DNA from: Sparassis latifolia | Taxonomy: Eukaryota; Basidiomycota; Agaricomycetes; Polyporales; Sparassidaceae | Reading direction: 5' to 3' | Length of the DNA stretch: 64,000 bases | Assembly (NCBI GenBank): GCA_018466975.1 | Contig: CM031561.1 | Span: 3,906,001-3,970,000 of the forward strand | In this document: positions 35,651-46,340 of the stretch, piece by piece | Layout: every line of letters begins with the position of its first letter | Numbering within the stretch: the stretch's first letter is position 1 | Position numbers and translations under genes: made by a program | Notes under the pieces: generated by a model | The model's input: only the letters and a program-made list of their open reading frames with translations | What the model was told of the DNA's origin: nothing | Databases searched by the model: none

Positions 35651-38600
35651 ATGCCCCGCAACCACAACGCAGGCCCTTCAACTCTCCGGAACCGCAACAG
35701 AGTCACCAACAAGACCCGTCTCAAAGTCATCACTGAGAGCATCGATGCCGACCCGATTGTCCTTGACGAGGATGAAGAGAAGGCCAGAGTCGTCTCCACA
35801 GCCGGTGTGGATGCTGAGGATGCCAATGTGAGCCCCGTTTTCCTCACCGTCGTCGTCGTGCACGCCCTTGTTGGTGGCCCCCTTGTGGCACGTCCTGATT
35901 GGCTCTTCGCGTGGGAATTTTGTTCCATGGAATGCTGACTAAGTCCTTATTTTGTTCCATTTTAGGAACATCACCTTCAGGCGGTCTTGTTTGCAGCAGC
36001 GACACGCCATCAAGCCGGTTCGCGTTCAACGCGAGCCGCGTCAGAGAAGGAGAAGGCGGCGCCAGCCATCCCTACTCCCGACAGCACTGGCTTGGTGGAC
36101 AATTATGAGGAGTTGTACCATTCAGACCGGTGGAAGGACCCTCATTCGTATGTCAAATCGTCCGACACGGTTGAAGAAGCGTGTTCTTTCGCGCTCACCA
36201 ATGGGTTCATTTACTACATGGACGAGCGCGACAAGGAATGGCTTGACAAAAACAATGAGGAGGCCAGAGGAGAAGGTACGAGTGCTCAAGGCGCTCTGTC
36301 CGCCGCCGGCACGCGTTCCGGGCGAAGCGCAAAAGCCAAGGGCAAGGAGCCCGAGGTTGCTCAGCCCGTCGTGATGACTGAAGACGAGTTCGAACTCGTG
36401 ATGGCCTTGTTTGAGAAGGTTACGCATGAGAAGACTGAGTTTTTGCATCATGTCAGTCCATCAGTATTGTTAGGTCCTTCTGTGTTTTCATGTATCTATC
36501 GCTTCGATCAGGGTCTGGAGCAAGGAGGACCATTTCCGCCCTTCTCAGACTACCAAGAGACGTTTGGTTCTCCGTTGACACCGGTGATGTTCGCGTTGTT
36601 CGCTGTACCAGACTGGATACCGCCACCCGCCCAGCTTTTCCGTTTTGCTCGCGTCGTCTATCCATACTGGCGCGAACGACGGTCGGAACGTAGAGGACAC
36701 CGAATTATACCCACTGTCAACGTAGGTGCCCAGGGTTGCACACTTACCACGAAGCTCATCCTTACGTTTTCACAGCTGGACGAAACAGATACCCTCAACG
36801 AATCATATATATGTTTCAGGCGGCGCGAGATCAAGGCTATTCGGAAGACGCGTGCTCAACAGACGACCTATTCCGACAAGATGACACGCTTACAAGGGGA
36901 ACTGAACACCTCGGTGGAGCTGGCGAAGAATGTCTTACGACGTGAGCACCTTAAACGGGAAACAGCTATTCAAGGACATTCCGTCTGGGACAAGCGCCTT
37001 TCCCTCGTCGATCTGAAGCGAAAGTATTCAAGTCTAGGGGGTAAGGAAGACGAGGAGCTGCTCCACGATAGGGAGAGGGTGCCGAAGAAGCCGAAGATCG
37101 ACACTCCGTACGTGGCCCCTTGCATTTTAAATGTGTATATGTTGATTTTACAACGCAGTCGCCTTCCGTTCAAGCTGCGCACACGAGACAACGGCGATTC
37201 CGCTTCTCCTGTCGTTGCTGAACCTGCCATCAAGCCAAAGGAACGACAGGCGGCGATACGAAGCCAGATCGAGCAGGGGTTGGCAAAAATCAAGGAGAAA
37301 GACCGTCAATGGGAAGATCTCGTCGATGTACGTTTCGGTTCTTCATTTGATCATGCACGTACTGATCCAATCTTCTGGCAGAATCCGTATCAGCCTGCAC
37401 CGGTGTCACTTGCCTCTCGTATGTACAAGATCATCTCGGCCACTCGTGCGCTCTCTTTATCGACGCCAACTACCGATAGCAGCGAAAGACCATCGACTAC
37501 CTCGGCCCGTGCAGGTCGTCTTCGCTTCGGTAGAGGTGGCCGGATTTATCTTGATCGACGCATTGTTCGTGCACGCTCGGAGCATCATCGAGAGAGTTGC
37601 GAAGGGTCCGAGGACGACGATGACACTGACGCGCAGAGTCCTGCTCGCAAGGTACGCGGGCGATGGAAGTTCGACGCTGACGATGACCCTGCTGTTGGTC
37701 CGGAAGGGCCGGACGAGCAGGACCGCATGCTGGTTGACGACTTCCAACCGAAGTATGTTTTGTTTGTTGAGCGAATCTTCTAAATGCTGACCTCTTTTCA
37801 CAGATACTTGGTGCATCGTATGACGTTGTTGAACGAACAGGATCACCAGGCGATGAGTGTGGATGCTGGCATCGCTGTGACTGGCGCAGACGGCCGACAG
37901 CAAGTCGTCACACCATTCAAACCCCAGCCTGCCATGCCTCGTCGAGAGATACAGCCGATGGCCCAGCGTCCCGTACCGTCGTCTTCCGTGATCCCTGGGC
38001 AACAGATTTCCAGCATACACCACGCAAACGGTGTCCATGTCCCGATGCCAGGTACAAACGGCATGCCTGTTGCAATGGCTGCGCAGCTGAAGAAGATGGC
38101 CCCTCCAGTCGGAGTTCCGCATATGCGCATATCATCCAATGGTGGGATTCGGTTACCTGCAGCTTCTCCCGTCCCTAACATGCACTCAACTGTTCCTACC
38201 CCTCTTGCGTCACCATATGCGACTCCGCCTGGTAGCGCTGGACAGGTCAATGGATTTCACGAAGCAAGCGGCCAGGCTTCAGACGGCACCGAGCAAGATG
38301 TGAAACTCGCCATGCAGACAGTTCCGAACGGCAACGGACATCTTGGGAGCGATCACCCTGTTGCAGATCCCTCTACAGCGACCGGTGCCTCCACTTCACC
38401 TCTACGCGCGAAGGCGCAAGTACAGCAGCCCGTCGCCATGCCCACCGTACCTAATGGCTACCATATTCCTCCGATTAATGCTTACCCCACTATGTCGAAA
38501 TCTCAGTATATGCACGCTACCGGCCGGCCGAACGGTTTGACCATGCAACAAATGCACAACATCAAGTCTGTGTATGCTTCGATGTCGCCGTCGCCGGACA

Positions 38601-39097
38601 CCTCTATGCAATCCAACAATAATGCAAATATGGCAATTCGAGCACCATCCACCTACATGGGACATGTCTTGCCGAATGGCGCGAACTATCAAGTCCAGTT
38701 CACCGCGGCGCAGTGGGCTACTGCTGCTGCCCAGCAGCGCTCCCCGCCTATGAATGGCGTAGTTGTGGATGGGAACGTCAGCGACGCTGCGGCGATCGCT
38801 GCCTTCATGTCTCCACCTCCTCAGGGCATGCCGGCCAGGGTGCCGTCTGCCAATGGAATGTCACCCGCTCCTCTTGCTCGAGGTGTGGGTTTGAGCGCCG
38901 GACAGGGCAGAGTGTCGCCGGCTAGTGCGCAATTCGCGCGTCTTTCCGCCCCTCATTCACCATCACCTCTCTTGACCAGCCCGTCTCTTTCGGCGGCCCA
39001 AGCGCAGTCGTCTCCCGTGCGGCCGCCCTCAATGCCCACCCCATCGCCCTCTCTACAGTCACGACAAGTTGTTGGTGGGCCGGGGGCAGGATATTAG
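35651..39097 (+). CDS. EPL1: Enhancer of polycomb-like protein 1 (NuA4 subunit)
   Basis: Epl1 is the scaffold that links the catalytic Piccolo module (Esa1, Yng2, Eaf6) to the rest of the NuA4 histone acetyltransferase in the nucleus. The start gives MPRNHNAGPSTLRNRNRV, typical of fungal Epl1. After an intron (35833-35965) come EHHLQAVLFAAATRH, DNYEELYHSDRWKDPHSYV, NGFIYYMDERDKEWLDKNNE and MTEDEFELVMALFEKVTHEK, which form the EPc-A domain. A basic middle region follows (RRREIKAIRKTRAQQTTYSD), then acidic patches and a long Pro/Ser/Met-rich C-terminus to 39097. Four consecutive introns (36452-36511, 36722-36775, 37108-37158, 37328-37381) are multiples of three with no in-frame stop, so the unspliced frame stays open through all of them. 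Confidence 0.92.
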
Positions 39098-39878
39098 TTG
39101 CGTATGTTATTTAGGTCGTTATTGCGTCTTCACACCGTCCTTTTGTAGCTTTGCTTTGACTTTATAGTTTAACTCGCATGAGCTTTCCATGAGATGAAAC
39201 GTTTTCGGTTGTGGGTGATTGTCAATTCGTGATCCCAAATTCTTCGCCCCGCGAGTTCGCTGTGAGAAACCAAGCTGAGAATATTATTGTAATGGAATGT
39301 CGCTTGATTTCCTCGGAGGTTTACCCTATCGTGGTTGTCGTCATGGCTATCCAGCAACCTCGACCATCTAGATCTTCTCTGCGATCGAAGCTAGCGGTCG
39401 TCTTCGAATTTTTCTCACTCTGACCGGAAGGTGCGGAATGGTGGCGGGTTGTCGATTCTCGAATTTGCAACTATCTGCTCTATAGTGGAGCTCATCGTGC
39501 AGGTAGAGTAAGTCCTGAGACTGAGAACGTACACGCATTTTATACGCCAAGAAAGTTCTTTCCCGAAACCTGTGCTCAATAAGTTACGATCTGACCGGTA
39601 AGTTTGCAAACGCGTACGATATTCCCGATGGACCTAAGCTTGCTAAACTTATCGCCCATTACAGATATCATCTGACACAGCTGGATACAGACTGTCCAAG
39701 TTGTGTGCAACTATTTTGCCCGAGGTGGATCGTCGAATATCTATCGGTGTGGTCTTCCGTCGTCGAGACGCATGCCTTCGTCGCTTGCTATGAATCCGCA
39801 TCCTCGATAAAGAACCTCCCTGGCCTGAAGTTGAATCAAGAGTCAGCTGTTGTTTTGCTCTCCCTGTCCGAGTCGATC
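39098..39878. other. Intergenic stretch between epl1 and the membrane-protein gene
   Basis: No recognisable gene; it should contain the epl1 3' end and the promoter of the next plus-strand gene. An in-frame extension upstream of 39879 exists but lacks conserved residues. Confidence 0.4.
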
Positions 39879-41380
39879 ATGATTGCGACAGCTCTTGCGG
39901 AGGAGGGTCCCTATGCATATGGTATGTATTCGTGCTCAAGTTCCTTCAGTAGAGCTCCCTGGCTGATTGACCTGTAACACTATTAGTGACTTTTGAAGTA
40001 GCAATCTCTGCTACGTGTTTTCTCATATGGGACACGATCATCCATTTTTCGGATGAGGTGCGTGGTTTTCTAAGTGCCTGGGCAATAAATTTTACACTTT
40101 ACCGCTGTTGTCTGTCTTAACGTCTGGAATAGGTAGAATACATTTGGCAGTGTGTATTTGCATTGAAGTATCAGTGTCCAGTACTCAATGATTCTGTTTC
40201 AGGCGGCCAAATTCATACGTGAAGTGGATGTATGTCTTCGTCAGACATGTTCCATACCTTGTACAGGGGTAAGCGGTGGGGTCTACTATCACGCAGTGTC
40301 CTTATGGATGAAATTGACGCAGATCTATTCTTACCCTTATTGCATCCTCATACACCGGGCGTGTGTGGTCACCCAAACAATGCAGCGACTGGATCATTTA
40401 CCAGGTATCAACCATGCAGGCCATCACCATGGCCGTCGACACGATCCTCATCATCCGCAGTGCGTGACACAGCACTTTTACTCCCGGAGAAGATCTCATA
40501 GTTTTTTTTGTTATTCGCCAGTACATGCAATGTATAATCGCAACAAAATGATCCTTTCCACTGTTTTGTTTCTTTTCTTATTAGAGTGTGCGGGCATGGT
40601 TACTGTACTAGCTCTCACCATCCCAAAGATGACGTTCACCACGGGGTGTATCATCACATCTACGCCTTCACACTTTGTCGTCTTTTGGTAAATACATCTT
40701 ACTTTTTTTCTCTCTCCGTGATGGCTGACTGCGTGGTACAGGATCCTGTCCTTGGTTTTTGAAACTGTTCTTTTTGCGCTGACACTCTTCAAATTCTGGG
40801 GAAGTGTAACTTGCACTTTGGGGAAGCATTCCGTTGTCTACGTGCTATTCCGAGACGGAATATGGGCGTATGCGATCATCTTCGGTAAGCTCCCTCCGCT
40901 GCACCCCACTCCAGTTCCGAAGGTCTCATTTGTTCGTAGTGGTCATGTTGCTGAATACTTTGATGTATGATCTCGTCAAAAATGCCCTCGCTGGCGTCTG
41001 TTTCTTGTGAGCCAGACTGATTGAGTCGTTGTGCTTTACTGACTCTGGATATCCAGTTGGGAGCTGGCTGTCATGTCGTTCGCAGTACGTGTGTAATTCG
41101 TACCCTAAAGCTACGTTGTTCAGGTCTGTCTATCCAGGGTTCTCATGTGTTGCTCAATCTCCGGCGTCTTGCCACTCAAGTCCACACGAGCGATCCCCTC
41201 ACGACGTACTGGAACAGTCCATCCGAAGGCGAGCTCACGCGGATGGAATTTCCACTTCGCACTGCTGGTCCCGGGCGAAACATCGCCGCACACGGCGTCT
41301 GCTTCGAGCTTCAGCATCTCGAGCGCCGAGATACCGTCCCATCCAACGAAGTACACGCAGACAGTAGAGGGAAGACATGA
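39879..41380 (+). CDS. Seven-helix-like membrane protein with DUF6533-type N-terminus
   Basis: Exons joined over about nine short introns give a multi-span protein common in agaricomycetes. The N-terminal segment FEVAISATCFLIWDTIIHF followed by SDEVEYIWQ is the hallmark phrase of the DUF6533-type region (hydrophobic helix, then D-E-V-x-x-I-W). It continues RPNSYVKWMYVFVRHVPYL, CSDWIIYQVSTMQAITMAVD, MILSTVLFLFLLECAGMVTV, WILSLVFETVLFALTLFKFW and FRDGIWAYAIIF, with a polar tail starting SHVLLNLRRLATQ. All conserved positions recovered lie in one spliced frame. The start at 39879 is the ATG closest to the first helix. Function is unknown; a sensory or receptor role is speculation. Distinct from, but similar in layout to, the membrane protein at 15.0-16.3 kb. 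Confidence 0.75.
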
Positions 41381-41566
41381 ATTATTCTGCTTTCTTTATG
41401 ACGACGCATGTACCGCATACGATATAGCCCCATCTTGCTGCACAGCACCCGCCCGCTGTCTGTTGTAAATAACGATATTTACCACCGAGATGTATTTGTA
41501 GCTTGACACCATATTAATGGGAGTAGAGGTTCACCGGTGAGAAGCTCCGTTTGGATCAGGAATAGA

Positions 41567-44500
41567 CTATTCATCGCCAGCATCCCCACGTTCGCCGCCA
41601 ACGTGCGCGACTTGTTCAGTCCCAGAGCCATCGGACGGCCGCCCGAGGAACTTCCGCGGCTCCAGTTTGAATCGGTGCTTGGCCTTGATTTGACGCTTCT
41701 TCATGCGCTCCTTGCATCGGGCACAAAGCGTGCCTACATTGTTAGCGGGGACTATGCGATGGCACGTCTTATTACTGCACGTCAGCTTGACGGGGATCAG
41801 TTTTAATTGCATGCGGTAGAGCTCGGACCGGATCGACTCACGACAATGGCGTTGGCCGGCTCGACAAGCTGATTGTTGTCCGGTGGAACAGGGTCGACAA
41901 CCGACGGAAGATTGTCGCTAATTTCTGCTGGCGGCGGTGCAGCTACAGCTGGAGTATTCGGCACGGAAGGTGCCACGATAGGAACACTCGAAGGTACGCC
42001 CTCGTTGCCAGCAGCCTCCACCACTTGACGCTTGCTCGCCTCCGCGGCCACATTCTGGGCATCCAACGCCCGCTTGCGCCGTAGCAGGGACGGAGCATGC
42101 GGTGCCCTGTGATGCGGCTCGCCTGTGCGCGCAGAAAATGTGCTGTAATAGCTGGCTGCCTCCGCAGCAGCGGTATACGACGTGGTGTTGGTGTGCGTGT
42201 TCTGCGCGGCGTACTCTGCACGCGAGACGAACGTCGATGAAACCGAGAACAGTGGCTGGTTTGGGGTCGGCGGGTCAGGTGGGGGCGGGGACGTTACGTA
42301 CGACCGAGGAGGGTAAGGTTGCGTGTACGGCTGGGGCGGGTATGGGTAAGGCGGCCCGTACGGTGGGTATGGCACCTGGTACATCGGGGAGGGGCCGTAG
42401 GGCGGGCGCATGTAAGAATATGCCGCACTGTAGGGATATGGTGGCGAGCTGCTCCCGGCCGGATAGGGCTGCATATTGTAGGGAGGAGGGATATAGTATG
42501 GCATGTGATACGATGGCGCTAGGTATGCCCCATTCTGATTGGGTTCGGAGTTTCCGTTTGCATCGGCGGAGGGTGCGGCGGGCGCACTAGCATCACTGCT
42601 AACACCAGGCTGAGGTGGGACCATTGACGTGCTGGCAGCTAGAGGATCTGTATTCGAAGAAGGCACGGTAGGGGCTGCTGAATCCGTGCCACCGGGAACA
42701 GCGGGTACAGTAGATGCAGTTTTATTAATGAGCTCTGCAACCTTGTCCTTGCGTTTCATTCTCTTCTTGCGGGCTCGTGGAGCTGCTTCGCTTGGCGCAG
42801 TCCGGCTGGCTGTCGCCTCGGGAAGAGGTTCTTGGGGGGCAGCTGCGGACGAAGCAGCGGCACCGGTGTCAGTAGCAGGTGCAACGGACGTGGAAGACAT
42901 CGAAACCTAAACGATCATAGATACGCCAAATTAGCTATGGATGAAAACTCTGAACATGACGACTGACTGCATTCGTCCGTTCTTCTGCTGGTCCCGGCAA
43001 GAGAGGATCGATGAAAACAAGATGACCCGGCACATCGAGATCGAAGTCGGCCTGCGCCTCTCGTGCAACGTCAGGCTGCGTTGACGATGCAGCACCAGGT
43101 TCTGCACCAGCAATCATCGAGCTAGTTTCGCCTGTACTCGACTGTTTCGTTGATACGACAGCATTCTTCTTCTTTTTCTTGCTCTTGATCTTTTTCGCCG
43201 TGTCTCTGCCCTCTCCTCTCTTCCTCCTCTCCTTGATCTGCTTGATCTCCGGCGGGGGCTCCACGAAGATGCCACTATCGCGCAGAGCCTTGTACCTCCG
43301 AATGGCACGGTCGCGGGCGCGGCACGAGTCACACATCTTCCAAGGGTTGCTGGGCGAGAGTAGGTTGAAGCATGCCTTGATAGAGCAGACATGGTTCGTC
43401 CTCCTCGTCCCACGCGCAGCAGGCGGGATGCCCGTGCTCGGTTCGCCAAGCGGGGTGTCTGCAGGCGTGCCCATGCGCTGCGCAGCATCTTCTGCATCCA
43501 CTTCCGGCGTATGTTCCATAGCCATTTCCATGGACGTGTCGAATGTGCCCTCCGATCCTTCCTTGCTGAACTCTGCATCGTCACCCGAGCGTCCGCTCAC
43601 AGCCGCGGCCCACCCGTCGTACGCCTGAGCCTTGACCTCCTTGTCACGCACTCGTTTGAGTTTGCTGTGGTGCCGGTTCTGGATCCGATGTCGCTCGCAG
43701 CGCAGGTACTGATAGCCACCCGGGAGGATCTCCCGGCAATGCGAGACGGTGCACATCCGCGGCGCGTGAAGCACCTCCCCGCCCGCATCAGGAGCGGAAG
43801 TGGACGCAGCCTGGTTCACTCCTAATCCGTCTGCCTGGTATTCGCGCCATTCAACGTCGCGTTCTGGGAGCGGCTGCAACAGCGCAAGCACGATGAGCGC
43901 CATGCGACTACGGCGAAGCGCATGCGACCGCGACACGTACCGGTAGTCCTGCGTCCGCCCGGCGCTTCTCCTCCTCCGTGCGCATCTGCTGCAGCTCCGC
44001 GACGGCGACCTCCTTCTCGCGCTTCCACTTGGCGCGCTTCGTCGTTCCGTAGTTGCGGTACCGGTCGCGGCACGGCGAGCACATCCTGAAGAACGAGTTG
44101 GCCGGCACGAGCGCCTTGCAGCCCTTGATCGAGCAGAACCGAGGCGGGAGCGAGCCATCGACGACACTGGGGAATCTCGACGAGGACTGAGATGCGGAAT
44201 CGGGGGAAGCGGCAGATGGTTGCTCCTGTTGTTGTTGTTCATGATGCTGTTGCTGGACGGCGTGTGCTTCGAGTGAAGATGTCGACGTAGGAAGAATCAA
44301 TGCACCAGCAAGCTCAGAGGTTTGAGAGAAGAGCCGGGGGTCAATCGCATGGTCCCAGCTTGGGTCACTGAAAGGAAATTGCGTGGAAGCTGCAGACGCG
44401 CTCGGTGTTCGAGGCTGTAATAATTTCAGCTAAGCACATCAAATACGCGAGACAGAGAAAAGACAAATGAAATAACACAAATCGCCGAGCAGCGTGAAGT

Positions 44501-45133
44501 AGCCCGGCAGAATGAGAAAATAATGTAAACCGAACATTTGGACGTCATGCACAAACAGAGGCGGCACTCCACGCGCATATAGTGACCCTTATTTGACCAG
44601 AGATTGCCAGACATCATTAAATCCACATCCCGCAAAAAATACAAATACCAGGGAGATACAATACTCACCTCGTCGCTACCCGGAACACGGTCCCGAGGCA
44701 CTACGGACGCGCCTGCCTGCTGCGATTGCGGCTGTAACAATGGCGGCAGTTGTGACTGGTGATGCCCTGCGTCTCCTCCATCATCTTCGGTCGTGTCATC
44801 CGGGGGCATCCACACGACGTGGCCGTTCTGCAGGCCCATCGCGGCCTTCTCCATCTTGCGTTTTGCACGCTTTGTGTTGGCATAGACGCGATGTCGTCCG
44901 CGACACGTCTCGCACATCTTGTGCGCGTAGTCGTTCGGGAGCTCGGACCCGCATCCTCTCACCGAGCATAGACGAGCTGGTCCCGAGCTGTGGTACTGAG
45001 TAACGTCGATAGCGGGCTGCACACCGTCGACGACGTGGGCGTCGTTAGCGTCGACGCGGGGAGTGTTGGCGATGGTGTCGCCAGGGTAGAGGAGATTGGG
45101 AAAGGTGAGATGGTCGCGATAATATGCGCTCAT
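41567..45133 (-). CDS. Large protein with five repeated C-x4-C-x12-C-x2-[CH] modules
   Basis: I do not recognise a named family. Spliced exons give a protein of roughly 1000 residues. Five modules share identical spacing, C-x4-C-x12-C-x2-[CH]: about 44903-44975 (CSVRGC...CETC), 44070-44140 (CSIKGC...CSPC), 43690-43760 (CTVSHC...CERH), 43315-43390 (CSIKAC...CDSC) and 41715-41790 (CSNKTC...CARC). Each is followed by a basic stretch such as RVYANTKRAKRKMEK. The pattern suggests a small zinc-binding nucleic-acid module. Between modules lie low-complexity Gln-, Pro/Tyr- and Lys-rich regions (KKIKSKKKKKNAVV; a Pro/Tyr block with repeated PYPP at about 42280-42500). Introns include about 44434-44673 (long) and shorter ones near 43870-43957, 42905-42985 and 41795-41850. 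Probably nuclear. It shares a 370-bp divergent promoter with the gene at 45504. Confidence 0.75.
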
Positions 45134-45503
45134 TCGTCGGTACTGCCAGTCTCCAGACGTCGCCCTAGTCCCGCTGTCACACAACAGTCGTCGTTGCGGT
45201 TTGCGAGAAGTCACTCCGGCGGAGTTTCAATTATCCACTACCTCTCTAGCGGACTTCTGGCACCAGGCCTTTCATCTGCAACCTTTGTACTGAGAAATCG
45301 GTTAGGCCATTCCAGTTGCAGCAGGTAATACCAAGGTCATATCGCGCTTTTGGAAATTTTCTGGGAGATTAGTACTTGCTTTAACAATTTTGTTGAAGGC
45401 AGGAGCTGCGTCAACTCAGTCTCCGGGGTCCTTGCGGTCTAGTAACAGAACGTGGCAAAGTTCAACTTTCAGTCTCTCGCCTCCACCACCAGCTAGCCCC
45501 ATC
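45134..45503. promoter_or_regulatory. Divergent promoter between the Cys-module gene and the HPD gene
   Basis: Both flanking genes start here and read away from each other, so co-regulation is possible. A pyrimidine-rich run (45475-45500) precedes the plus-strand ATG. No specific motif is claimed. Confidence 0.4.
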
Positions 45504-46340
45504 ATGGTCTATGCGAAGCTGAGCAGCACCAAAACGCGCGCCGCCCCAAGCGCGAAGGTTCGCTCAAGCCCGCCAACCCAGCCTTACGTGCCGCCGCCGT
45601 ATCACATAGGTTACTTCGCGTTTCCGCCAGTGGCCAATGTTGCTGGGAAAGGCCGGCCCGGAAACCCATCTTTCATGTTCTCGTTCTATGACGACCGCAA
45701 GGCCCGCGAGGAGCAGGCACGCGCCGCGCGCGAGGAGCAAGAACGCGTCGCGCGCGAGGCACGCGAGGCTGAGATACACGCAAAGGAGCGGGCCTGGGAA
45801 GAGCGCTGCCGGCGGGCAGCGCAGGCGCGTGAAGAGCAGCTCGCACGCGAGCGGGCGGAGGCTCTGAAAGGTGAAATGTGGTGGGTCCGCTTCGGCTTCT
45901 ATCTGCTCGACGAGCGCGGGCATAAATTGGTCGAGCGCACCGAGGCGCTGCGCGCGGAGGTCCGCATCCTCGACGAGGAGACGCGGCGGCTGACTATGTG
46001 GAACGCGTACGAGTCTCGCTTGCGAGAGTTGTTCGCGTCGAGCACACCTGTGGCCTTCAAGGACGTCCCGTGGCCCCTTCCCGCCACACTCTCCTCGGTC
46101 GATGAGCTCGCAGACTCCGAGGCGGCGATTGAGGAGTTCATCTTCGCGACGCTCATCGTCAGGACTAACACGGTGACCCGACGGGAGAGGCTGAGGGCGT
46201 CTTTACTGCGGTGGCACCCTGACAAAGTGTCAGCGGTGTTCGTAAGGGTTGTGCCGGAGGACATGGAGGCCGTCCGCGACGGCATCAACACAGTATTCAG
46301 ACACTTGAAGGCATTGCAGGACAAGGAGAGGCAAGTATAA
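45504..46340 (+). CDS. Coiled-coil protein with C-terminal J-domain-like HPDK motif
   Basis: A single-exon frame of 278 codons. The N-terminus is Pro-rich and ends near YFAFPPVANV. Residues about 70-125 are an uninterrupted charged helix (repeats of AREEQ and ERA), strongly coiled-coil. The C-terminal part holds RERLRASLLRWHPDKVSAVF and a following helix, RDGINTVFRHLKALQ. The HPD tripeptide after a basic helix is the catalytic signature of J-domains and also appears in NF-kappa-B-inhibitor-like 1 proteins (LRWHPD). It could stimulate an Hsp70, or the motif may be structural. Similar coiled-coil/HPD proteins are common in mushroom genomes. High GC and strong codon bias fit a real gene. It lies head-to-head with the Cys-module gene. 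Confidence 0.75.
   Translation: MVYAKLSSTKTRAAPSAKVRSSPPTQPYVPPPYHIGYFAFPPVANVAGKGRPGNPSFMFSFYDDRKAREEQARAAREEQERVAREAREAEIHAKERAWEERCRRAAQAREEQLARERAEALKGEMWWVRFGFYLLDERGHKLVERTEALRAEVRILDEETRRLTMWNAYESRLRELFASSTPVAFKDVPWPLPATLSSVDELADSEAAIEEFIFATLIVRTNTVTRRERLRASLLRWHPDKVSAVFVRVVPEDMEAVRDGINTVFRHLKALQDKERQV

Noticed and set aside
42935..44242. Arg/Ser-rich N-terminal part of the long minus-strand frame at 43.9-44.2 kb
   Set aside because: There the true coding frame is the one with CSIKGC at 43958-44300; the Arg/Ser reading is a shadow before the exon starts near 43870.
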